Shown one piece after another: positions 55,349-61,803 of a stretch of 64,000 bases of DNA. How positions within the stretch are numbered: the first letter of the stretch is position 1; each line of letters begins with the position of its first letter. Location of the stretch: the NCBI GenBank assembly GCA_964584165.1, contig CAZOYW010000004.1, forward strand, positions 58,769-122,768. Direction: 5' to 3'. Below the pieces are notes generated by a model. It did no database searches, had not been told where the DNA came from, and worked only from the letters and a program-made list of their open reading frames with translations. The position numbers were made by a program, and so were the translations under genes. Origin of the DNA: CAZKCI01 sp964584165. Lineage in GTDB: Bacteria; Auribacterota; Erginobacteria; Erginobacterales; CAZKCI01.

Positions 55349-57817
55349 ATGGGGCAAGTCCCCTCCCGCAAGATGTCCACGGATCTTTCGATCATGCGGC
55401 GTTTACCCTTCCTCCATTCTCTTTGCGCCCTTCTCTTCCTTCTGGTTCTCTGCTCCGCCGTCTTTTACGAAGCTATCTTCCCCCCGGTCTCCGGCTGGGT
55501 CCTCTCCCGTCCGGAAGGAGACGTCGGCACCCTCTACTACTACTGGCGCGCCTTCGGCTTCTCCGAGCTGGGGAAGGGGACCCTTCCCCTCTGGAACCCT
55601 CTCGTCCTCTGCGGGACGCCGTTTGCCGCCTATCCCGAGTCGGCCCTCTTCTATCCCCCGAACCTGGCCTTCCTCTTCCTCCCCGTCGCCGCCGCGATCA
55701 ACTCGAGCTTCCTCCTCCACCTCCTTCTTCTCGCCCTTTCCCAGTATCTCTTCCTGAGGAAACTCCGCCTGGGCGCCTTTCCCGCGCTTCTGGGGGCCTC
55801 CGCCCTCGCCCTCTCCGCGCCGGTCGTCCTCCACGTCCACGCCGGACACCTCTCCAACGTCTGCGCCCTCTCCTGGGTCCCGCTCGTCTTCCTCTGCCTG
55901 GAGGACTTCCTCCTCCGGCGGCGGGTCCTCTCCGCCGCCTGCGCCGGCGGACTCGCCGGACTCCAGCTCCTTTCCGGCCACGCCCAGTATGTCTACTACA
56001 CGCTGCTTGCGGGCTCCCTTTATCTCGTCCTGGGCCCGGCCCTGGATTTCCCCTCCTGGCGGGGAAGGCTACCGCGCTGGCTGCTCGGCGTATCCGCCTT
56101 CTTCCTCTTCGCGGCCGGGCTCTCCGCCGTCCAGGCGCTCCCCGCGGCCGAGGTCTCGCGGGAGTCGTTCCGGCGGTCGGCGGAGATCTCCTGGGCGGCC
56201 AACTTCTCCCTCCCCCCCCTGAACCTGATCACCTTCGTCCTCCCCGAAGCCCTCGGCGACTCCGTGCGGAGCCTGTACTGGGGGCAGTATTACTTCTGGG
56301 AGATGTGCGCCTACCTGGGGATCGCCCCTCTTCTCCTCGCCCTGGCCGGGGTCTTCGTCCGCCGCGACCGGCTCGCCCTCCGCTTCCTGATCCTCGCCCT
56401 GGCCGCCGTCGCCCTCGCCCTCGGCGCCTACACCCCGCTCTTTCCCTTCCTCCATCGCTTCCTCCCGGGCTTCGGCCTCTTCCGGGGATCGGCCAAGCTC
56501 CTCTTCTTCGCCGCCTTCGCCGTCTCCGTCCTTTCCGCGGCGGGAGCGGAGGCGCTCCGCTCCCCCCGAGGGAAGAAGGCGGTCCTCCTCTCGCTCACCG
56601 TCGTCTGCGCGCTGGCCTTCGGCGCGGTGGGCCTGTTTCAGCGCCTTTCCCCCGTTGCTCCCCCCGCCTGGTGGAGAGCGTGGGCGGGGGAGACGCTGAC
56701 GGCGGGAAGGCACTACGATATCGTCGTCCCCGGACAGCCGGAGTGGTGGAAGGATCTCATGCGGGAGACCCCCCCGGAGAAGGACTACCCGGCCTTCGCG
56801 CGGCGGCTCGCCGAGGAAAGCCCCTTCGCCCCGGCATCCTGGGCGATGTTCCGTCTCTCCCTCCTGCGCCTGGCCCTGGTGACGCTGGCCCTGGCGGGGA
56901 TCCTCGTCGCCCTCTCCGGCCGGCTGTTTCTCCCCGCCCTGCTGGCGCTGACCCTGTTGGAGCTCGTCCCCTGGGCTCGCCGCTTCTCCTCCGGTTTCGA
57001 TACCGCGCCCCTCGCCTGGCCCTCCGCCGAGGCCGGTTTCTTCCGCTCCCGGAATGACCCCTACCGTTATTCGAGCCTCGACCCCGGGGATTTCAACCGG
57101 GGGATGCTCGCGGGTTTCCCCTGCCTGCTCGGCTACCAGGCGGACGCGGGCCTCCGCTTCCTGGAATACGTCTCCGTGAGCCAGGGGACGGGGACGCGGC
57201 CGGAGGAGCTCCTTCCCCTGATCGAAAGGCCCTCCCCTCTCCTCGATCTCCTCAACTGGAGGTACGTGATCGGCCCGGAGGGATCGATCCGGGAAGAGTC
57301 GGGGTTCCGGAAGGTCTTCGCGGCGGAGGGGAGGGAGATCGGGGAGAACGCCCGCGCCTGGCCGCGCGCCCTGATCTCGAGCGGCGAGAAGGTCGTCTCC
57401 GGGCCGGCGGCGGTCCTCGCGGAGCTGCTCCGGAGCGGCTACGACCCCCGCCGGTTCATCCTCCTGGAGGAGGAGCCGGGCCGCCGCGCGGGGGGCGGTG
57501 GGGGCGAGGCCCGTATCGTCGCGAGCGGGACGGGGGAAGTGGCGGTCGCGGCCGAGCTTTCCGCCCCCGGCTGGCTTCTCCTGGCGGACGCCTTCGCCCC
57601 CGGCTGGACGGCCGCGGTGGACGGGAAGGAAGTCAGGATCCACCGCGCCAACTATCTCCTCCGCGCCGTCTTCCTGGAGGGGGGGACCCACCGCGTCGTC
57701 TTTTCCTACCGCCCGCCCGCCTTCCGGATCGGCGCTTCGGTGAGCCTCTCCGCCCTCCTCGCCCTCGCCGTCTGGTCCCTCCGGGCGTCCCGCTCTTCCC
57801 GCCCGGGAAGAAAATAG
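55349..57817 (+). CDS. YfhO-family GT-C membrane protein
   Basis: An 822-residue protein with about twelve helices and a C-terminal outer domain. It matches the YfhO pattern: FPPVSGWVLSRPEGDVGTLY, GTLPLWNPLVLCGTPFAAYP in the first outer loop, SALFYPPNLAFLF, and the terminal SAPGWLLLADAFAPGWTAAVDGK before a last helix. YfhO proteins glycosylate teichoic acids or other surface polymers in Firmicutes. Start uncertain: ATG 55349, 55373 and 55394 are all in frame; the first has GAAGAAG eight bases upstream. It lacks the novel domain. Confidence 0.82.
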   Translation: MGQVPSRKMSTDLSIMRRLPFLHSLCALLFLLVLCSAVFYEAIFPPVSGWVLSRPEGDVGTLYYYWRAFGFSELGKGTLPLWNPLVLCGTPFAAYPESALFYPPNLAFLFLPVAAAINSSFLLHLLLLALSQYLFLRKLRLGAFPALLGASALALSAPVVLHVHAGHLSNVCALSWVPLVFLCLEDFLLRRRVLSAACAGGLAGLQLLSGHAQYVYYTLLAGSLYLVLGPALDFPSWRGRLPRWLLGVSAFFLFAAGLSAVQALPAAEVSRESFRRSAEISWAANFSLPPLNLITFVLPEALGDSVRSLYWGQYYFWEMCAYLGIAPLLLALAGVFVRRDRLALRFLILALAAVALALGAYTPLFPFLHRFLPGFGLFRGSAKLLFFAAFAVSVLSAAGAEALRSPRGKKAVLLSLTVVCALAFGAVGLFQRLSPVAPPAWWRAWAGETLTAGRHYDIVVPGQPEWWKDLMRETPPEKDYPAFARRLAEESPFAPASWAMFRLSLLRLALVTLALAGILVALSGRLFLPALLALTLLELVPWARRFSSGFDTAPLAWPSAEAGFFRSRNDPYRYSSLDPGDFNRGMLAGFPCLLGYQADAGLRFLEYVSVSQGTGTRPEELLPLIERPSPLLDLLNWRYVIGPEGSIREESGFRKVFAAEGREIGENARAWPRALISSGEKVVSGPAAVLAELLRSGYDPRRFILLEEEPGRRAGGGGGEARIVASGTGEVAVAAELSAPGWLLLADAFAPGWTAAVDGKEVRIHRANYLLRAVFLEGGTHRVVFSYRPPAFRIGASVSLSALLALAVWSLRASRSSRPGRK

Positions 57818-57852
57818 AAACCACGAGTGGTGATCATTCGCCGGCCGAAGGT

Positions 57853-57881
57853 TTGACAGGAGGCATCCCGCGGGTTAAGAT
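57853..57881 (+). promoter_or_regulatory. promoter placed for a leaderless transcript
   Basis: TTGACA (57853-57858) and TAAGAT (57876-57881) are 17 bases apart. The expected transcription start, about seven bases after the -10, coincides with the ATG at 57888, so the mRNA would lack a 5' leader. The same TAAGAT -10 occurs at 10030 and 10124. Confidence 0.68.
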
Positions 57882-57887
57882 TTGAGC

Positions 57888-58142
57888 ATGGTTAAACCAG
57901 CGGTCAAAGCCCTCCTTCTCGGTCTCGGCCTCGACTGCGCCGACGGGCACATCCGCGTGACCAAGGGCCCCAACTTCCGCCTCTACGGGGGCGCGGAGGA
58001 GACTCACTCGCTGATGCAGGAGAAGGCGCTCAAGTTCAACGAGCACCTGAAGCGGCGCGGGAAGACGCTCGACGACATCTCCCGCCAGGAGTTTCACGAG
58101 ATCGCCGAGAAGATCGGGATCAAGCCCCCCCCGCCGGGCTGA
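57888..58142 (+). CDS. small conserved-looking protein of unknown function (84 aa)
   Basis: Starts MVKPAVKALLLGLGLDCADG and carries HIRVTKGPNFRLYGGAEETH, the part I believe recurs in uncharacterised 80-90-residue proteins of several phyla, then a helical half (ALKFNEHLKRRGKTLDDI, EFHEIAEKIG). No signal peptide or membrane segment. TTG 57882 is in frame but would lie between the -10 box and the transcription start, so ATG 57888 is chosen. Its strong promoter suggests it is well expressed. Confidence 0.75.
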   Translation: MVKPAVKALLLGLGLDCADGHIRVTKGPNFRLYGGAEETHSLMQEKALKFNEHLKRRGKTLDDISRQEFHEIAEKIGIKPPPPG

Positions 58143-58160
58143 CCGGAGGCAAAAAACATC

Positions 58161-58228
58161 AGCGCCTGATTGCTCTGATCCCGGCTGGTTGCATTTATTG
58201 CTCTGAGAAATCAGAGTAATCAGGTGCT
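58161..58228. repeat. AGCGCCTGATTGCTCTGAT inverted repeat
   Basis: AGCGCCTGATTGCTCTGAT (58161-58179) pairs imperfectly with ATCAGAGTAATCAGGTGCT (58210-58228). A half-site of the same word (AGCGCCTGATTCCTCTGATC) is at 5031-5050 between sucC and sucD. It is the likely terminator of the preceding small gene. Confidence 0.85.
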
Positions 58229-58279
58229 ATTGCTTTAATCGGGATCGTCAGGCGCTCCCGCCCCCCGAGGAGGTTTTCC

Positions 58280-58723
58280 ATCAGGCTCCACCACCACACC
58301 GCGCTTTCGCTGGCCGGCTCGGCCGGCTTCTACCTGGTCTCCCGCTCGCTCGCGGGGACGATCGCCTTCTTCCTCTCCGGCGTCTTCATCGACCTCGACC
58401 ATATCTTCGAGTACGCCTACGCCTTCGGACTGCGGGGGTTCAGCGTCCGCCGGTTCTTCCAGGCCGCCCACGACCACGAGTACCGCCGCTACTTCCTGCT
58501 CGTTCACTCCTGGGAGATCGCTCTCCTCTTCTGGGCCGCGGCCGCCTTCTTCTGGCCCTTCGCCTGGGCGGTCGGGTTCTCGCTGGGGTTCACCCTCCAC
58601 ATCCTCGCCGACCAGATCTACAACCCCTGCGCCCCTCTCACCTATTTCCTCTGGTTCCGGATCAGCCACCGCTTCGAGGGCGACATCCTCTTCCCGCCGG
58701 AGAAGCGCGCCCGGCGGCCTTGA
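58280..58723 (+). CDS. small multi-pass membrane protein, YdjM/DUF457-like, apparently starting at ATC
   Basis: The frame 58220-58723 has no ATG, GTG or TTG before its conserved region, but a strong GAGGAGG (58267-58273) sits six bases before ATC 58280, which I take as the start (147 residues). The protein reads IRLHHHTALSLAGSAGFYL, then FLSGVFIDLDHIFEY with Asp38, Asp40 and His41, LLVHSWEIALLFW and GFTLHILADQIYN, ending RFEGDILFPPEKR. The His/Asp pattern between membrane helices is that of YdjM-like membrane-bound metal-dependent hydrolases; the activity is unproven. A rare AUC start or a base error are both possible. Confidence 0.75.
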   Translation: MRLHHHTALSLAGSAGFYLVSRSLAGTIAFFLSGVFIDLDHIFEYAYAFGLRGFSVRRFFQAAHDHEYRRYFLLVHSWEIALLFWAAAAFFWPFAWAVGFSLGFTLHILADQIYNPCAPLTYFLWFRISHRFEGDILFPPEKRARRP

Positions 58724-58817
58724 CCGCGAAGCTTGGCGAATAAACCCGGCTGGGCCCGGCGGAGGACTTCCACGAATTGACACGAATTTTCACGAATGGG
58801 GGGTGGCCCGGCGATTT

Positions 58818-58922
58818 GAACCGCGAATCCCGCGCTTGCGCGCCGCCGCGCTGCCGACTCCGCCAAAGTAGCCTTTGGCTACGACGGCCGGATCGGCGCG
58901 CAAGCGCGCGATTCGTGGTTTC
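58818..58922. repeat. large GC-rich hairpin with nested arms
   Basis: GAACCGCGAATCCCGCGCTT (58818-) faces AAGCGCGCGATTCGTGGTTTC (-58922), with an inner AAGTAGCC/GGCTAC pair. Upstream lies CACGAATTGACACGAATTTT (58769-58797), a 10-bp word array. These fill most of the gene-free stretch 58724-59023. Confidence 0.85.
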
Positions 58923-58946
58923 AGCTTCGTGCCCGGCCGGAAAGGC

Positions 58947-58975
58947 TTGCCGCCCGTAATCCACCGCGCTAGACT
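58947..58975 (+). promoter_or_regulatory. promoter of the 59024-59556 operon
   Basis: TTGCCG (58947-58952) and TAGACT (58970-58975) with 17 bases between. The leader of about 42 bases contains AGGAGG before the GTG at 59024. Confidence 0.5.
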
Positions 58976-59023
58976 GAACCGTCCGGCAATCCGCTGCCGG
59001 GAACGCAACCAGGAGGCAAGGCC

Positions 59024-59248
59024 GTGCCCAAGCATCCCGAGAAGAAGCACCAGTATAAAAATGCGTTCGAGAAGATGCACATGTACGAGATCAAGGACCG
59101 GGCGGTGGTCCTGCGCGATCTCGGCTATGGCGCGGACGAGGTCAAGGCCCGCCTGAAGGCGAACGCGGCCTGGGAGAACGAGCTCTTCGAGCTCCCCGAG
59201 TACTGCCGCCACATCGACCCGATCGTCGACTACGTCTTCCGATCCTGA
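59024..59248 (+). CDS. small protein of unknown function (74 aa)
   Basis: Charged, soluble and mostly helical: MPKHPEKKHQYKNAFEKMHM, then DRAVVLRDLGYGADEVKARL and a C-terminal LPEYCRHIDPIVDYVF. Start GTG 59024 behind a perfect AGGAGG. Its stop overlaps the next start (ATGA arrangement), so it is translated with the MazG-like protein. I do not recognise a family. Confidence 0.72.
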   Translation: MPKHPEKKHQYKNAFEKMHMYEIKDRAVVLRDLGYGADEVKARLKANAAWENELFELPEYCRHIDPIVDYVFRS

Positions 59249-59556
59249 TGAAAAAGATGGTCGAAGCGGTCCGGAGGTTTCACCGCCATCACCGGCTGAA
59301 GGAGCGGGGCGGGGAGGAGATTCTCCACCGCATGAACCTGATCATGGAGGAGGTGGGGGAGATCTGCCAGTGCCTGACCAAGGGCCGCCCCCGGAGGGCT
59401 CTGATCGAGGAGCACGCCGACCTCCTCATCCTCCTGATCGGGAACGCGGTCTCGCTGGATTTCGACCTGGAGAAGGCTTTCTGGGCGAAGCTGCGGAGGA
59501 TAATGAAGCGGAAGGGCCGGATGGTGAAAGGAACGGTCCGGGTCACCGAAACTTAA
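59248..59556 (+). CDS. MazG-like nucleotide pyrophosphohydrolase
   Basis: A 102-residue all-alpha protein. MNLIMEEVGEICQCLTKG supplies the first acidic metal-binding helix (ExxE) and IEEHADLLILLIGNA the second, as in MazG/dimeric dUTPase-type NTP pyrophosphatases that hydrolyse non-canonical or excess NTPs. The C-terminal third is basic (LRRIMKRKGRMVKG). Its TAA stop is inside the terminator at 59553. The identity of the small upstream partner is unknown. Confidence 0.78.
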   Translation: MKKMVEAVRRFHRHHRLKERGGEEILHRMNLIMEEVGEICQCLTKGRPRRALIEEHADLLILLIGNAVSLDFDLEKAFWAKLRRIMKRKGRMVKGTVRVTET

Positions 59557-59596
59557 ATCCGGGGAGGACGAATAGATTCGTTCTCCCCGGATTTAA
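59553..59596. terminator. bidirectional terminator between convergent genes
   Basis: A perfect 14-bp stem, TTAAATCCGGGGAG with CTCCCCGGATTTAA, encloses an inner ACGAAT/ATTCGT stem. It contains the stop codons of the plus-strand MazG-like gene (59554-59556) and of the minus-strand zinc-ribbon gene (59595-59593). Confidence 0.88.
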
Positions 59597-59796
59597 CCAC
59601 AGGGCTTCTCCACCCGCTGGTTGCCCACCAGGGAATTCCCCACGAAGATCTGGTAGATGTCCACGCGCGGCGTGGAGCGGAGGAGTTCCCGGCGGGCGGG
59701 AGCGCAGCCCTTGCCGCAGCGGAGGCAGGCCGGATTCTGGCTGTGGAAGAACTTTTTGCAGGAGAAACAGTAAAAGTATTCGCCGCCGGCGCTCAC
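59593..59796 (-). CDS. small zinc-ribbon protein (67 aa)
   Basis: Two cysteine pairs, CFSCKKFF and CLRCGKGC, separated by about 14 residues form a likely zinc ribbon; the remaining half (RRELLRSTPRVDIYQIFVGN) has no known motif. I start at GTG 59796, five bases after GGGAGG; an in-frame ATG at 59829 is possible. Function unknown, possibly nucleic-acid or protein binding. Confidence 0.68.
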   Translation of the reverse strand: MSAGGEYFYCFSCKKFFHSQNPACLRCGKGCAPARRELLRSTPRVDIYQIFVGNSLVGNQRVEKPCG

Positions 59797-59958
59797 GCTC
59801 GCCTCCCATGGTGACCGAGCGCCGGCCAAGATAACACAGCGGCCCGCCGAATGCCAGGGAAAAGGCGAAGCGAACGACGGCGGGACGCGGAGAATATGTT
59901 TGTCTCCGGTTTCCCCGGCCGGCTACACTATAAGCATGTCCAGAATAGAGTAGGCAGG

Positions 59959-60055
59959 CCATTGCGAGGGGGACGAAGCAATCTCTCGACGAAAAGGGGA
60001 TGAGATTGTTTCCCGCCCCGCTTCGCCCGCGGCTAAAAGCCTTCGCTCGCAAGGA
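59959..60055. repeat. CATTGCGAG inverted element, copy 2
   Basis: CCATTGCGAG...GACGAAGCAATCTC faces GAGATTGTTTCCCGCC...CTTCGCTCGCAAGG. Same family as 19880-19981. The gene-free stretch 59797-60121 otherwise holds a TATAAT at 60078-60083 with a poor -35 (about 60055-60060), possibly the promoter of the gene at 60122. Confidence 0.88.
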
Positions 60056-60121
60056 CAACTATCGTCGATGTCTGAACTATAATGGTCGGATTAGTAATCC
60101 CGCCGCCCACCCCCGCGCGCT

Positions 60122-60658
60122 ATGGCCAGGAAGATCATCCAGAAGGAATTCGCCTTCTCCGCTCCCCCCAACTCCCTTGCCAACCCTCCCCGCCTCCAGG
60201 ACCTGGGCCGCCTCAGCGCCGATGTCCTGTGGGTGAGCGCCCGGGCGAAGAAGTGGCTCAAGGCCCACGGCCTGAAGACGCTGAACGAGGTGGTGGAGGC
60301 GAGCGTGCGGAAGCAGGTCTCCCACCAGTGCCTCGACCAGCAGGTCCGCAAGGAACTCCAGCGGGAGCTCTCCCGGTTCTGGAGCGGTTCCAAGTTCCGC
60401 TACATCTTCGCCCTGAACTTCCTCGACCGGGGAGTGGACGATGTCCTCGCCCATCCGCGGTTCGCCGCCACCTCGCTGGAGCGGCTCCCCTTGAGCCCCC
60501 CGCTCCGGAAGGCGATCGGCGACAAGGGCGTGGAAACGGTCGGCGAGCTCCTCCTCCAGGAGGAGCTGAAATGGCGCCACCCTCGGGTCTTCGGCAACAT
60601 CCTGGTGGACGAGATCCTGGCCGCCCTGGGCGAGTTTCTCGCCCGCCGGAAAAGCTAG
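60122..60658 (+). CDS. protein with RNA-polymerase-alpha-CTD-like (HhH) segments
   Basis: A 178-residue soluble protein. SADVLWVSARAKKWLKAHGL...TLNEVVEA (about 33-60) and LPLSPPLRKAIGDKGVETVG...ELLLQEE (about 121-148) each resemble the helix-hairpin-helix C-terminal domain of RNA polymerase alpha. In that subunit the domain binds DNA and activators. No polymerase-binding N-terminal domain is present. It might bind DNA or ribosomal/transcription components; unproven. ATG 60122 lacks a ribosome site. The TAG stop is followed at once by a repeat. Confidence 0.65.
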   Translation: MARKIIQKEFAFSAPPNSLANPPRLQDLGRLSADVLWVSARAKKWLKAHGLKTLNEVVEASVRKQVSHQCLDQQVRKELQRELSRFWSGSKFRYIFALNFLDRGVDDVLAHPRFAATSLERLPLSPPLRKAIGDKGVETVGELLLQEELKWRHPRVFGNILVDEILAALGEFLARRKS

Positions 60659-60782
60659 GGTGAGGGAGAGGGTCAAGAAGTGGGTCTGGGGCAGGGGAAA
60701 GGGTGATGGTGGGGCCGGGCAGACCATCGGCCTCACCCATAGACCAAACCCACTTCATCTCCCTAACCCATCGACAAAACCC
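60659..60782. repeat. AAGTGGGTTTGG inverted word element, copy 2
   Basis: GGTGAGGGAGAGGGTCAAGA and AGTGGGTCTGGGGC face CCAAACCCACTTCATCTCCC and CTAACCCATCG. Same family as 45937-46056 and the half-copy at 41296-41332. Confidence 0.9.
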
Positions 60783-60841
60783 GATGATTCAACAAGACGT
60801 CTTCGGATGTTGAAAATATCCCCGCCCGGAAGCACATACCG

Positions 60842-61726
60842 ATGAGCCCCGTCTGCGGATTCGTCAGCCTGGTGGGAGAGCCCAACGTGGGCAAGTCCAC
60901 TCTCCTCAACCGGCTGGTCGGGGAGCCGCTCGCCATCGTTTCCCCCAAGCCCCAGACCACCTGGACCACGGTGCGGGGGATCGTCACCGCGGAAGCGGGG
61001 CAGGCCATCTTCGTGGACACGCCGGGGCTCCACGCCCCCCGGGACCTCTGCGGCGAGTCCATGGTGGCCTCGGCGAAGCGCGCGCTTAAGGACGCCGACC
61101 TCATCTACTGGATGGCGGACTGCCGCCGCGGCGCGCTCTCCCCGCCGGAGTTCGATCCCGCCCTGGTCGCCTCGGTCCCCACCTTCCTCATCCTCAACAA
61201 GATCGACCTGATCGCGAAGCTGGCGCTCCTCCCCCTGATCGAGTATTTCGCGAAACTCGCCCCCTTCCGCGAAGTCGTCCCCGTCTCCGCCCGGACCGGC
61301 GACAACGTGAGCCGACTCCTAGAGTCCACCTGGCCCTATCTCCCCCCCGGCCCGCCCCTCTTCCCATCCGACCAGCTCTCGGACCAGCCGGAGCGGGACC
61401 TGGTCCGGGAGTTCATCCGCGAACAGATGTATCTCCTGACCCGCCAGGAGATACCCTATGCCAGCGCGGTGACGGTCGAGGAGTTCCGGGAGCGGGAGGA
61501 CCGGCGCAAGGTCCTCATCGTCGCCACGGTACACGTGGAGCGGGACTCCCAGAAGGGGATCGTGGTGGGCCAGCGCGGGGAGATGATCAAGCAGATCGGG
61601 ACCTGCGCCCGCCGGCGGATCGAGGGTTTCCTGGGCCGGCCGGTCTTCCTCGACTTGCGGGTGAAGGTCCGCGAGCAGTGGCGGCGGAGCGAAAGGAGCC
61701 TTAGGGAGTTCGGGGTGAAGGACTAG
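60842..61726 (+). CDS. era: GTPase Era
   Basis: Ribosome-assembly GTPase that binds the 3' end of 16S rRNA. The 294 residues contain G1 GEPNVGKST (12-20), G3 DTPG (59-62), G4 NKID (119-122), G5 VSARTGDN, and the C-terminal KH domain with VVGQRGEMIKQIGTCARRRI. ATG 60842 has only a weak GGAAG upstream. The TAG stop is the first base triplet of the dispersed element at 61724-61793. Its usual neighbours (ybeY, recO) are absent. Confidence 0.95.
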   Translation: MSPVCGFVSLVGEPNVGKSTLLNRLVGEPLAIVSPKPQTTWTTVRGIVTAEAGQAIFVDTPGLHAPRDLCGESMVASAKRALKDADLIYWMADCRRGALSPPEFDPALVASVPTFLILNKIDLIAKLALLPLIEYFAKLAPFREVVPVSARTGDNVSRLLESTWPYLPPGPPLFPSDQLSDQPERDLVREFIREQMYLLTRQEIPYASAVTVEEFREREDRRKVLIVATVHVERDSQKGIVVGQRGEMIKQIGTCARRRIEGFLGRPVFLDLRVKVREQWRRSERSLREFGVKD

Positions 61727-61793
61727 CGAGTTTGATCGCTGATCGCGCCTGTGATCAGGGAGCGGGGCGAGCGACAGTGTGCAAACTGCGCTC
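61724..61793. repeat. dispersed 70-bp element, copy 2 (GGGGCGAGCGA family)
   Basis: Begins TAGCGAGTTTGATCGC with the era stop codon and contains CGGGGCGAGCGACAGTGTGC and CAAACT. It matches 22953-23023 at about four of five positions. It lies just upstream of a GT-C gene, as copy 1 does. Confidence 0.8.
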
Positions 61794-61803
61794 TTTTGGT
61801 ATC

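Noticed and set aside
20840..57817. Classical Wzx/Wzy O-antigen or capsule cluster
   Set aside because: No flippase, polymerase, chain-length regulator or ligase could be recognised; the membrane proteins fit GT-C families better.
58797..58865. Minus-strand sequence resembling the T-loop and acceptor end of a tRNA (GGTTCAAATCGCCGGGCCACC)
   Set aside because: The 5' part is too short and does not pair with this acceptor end, and the stretch is explained as one arm of the large hairpin at 58818-58922.
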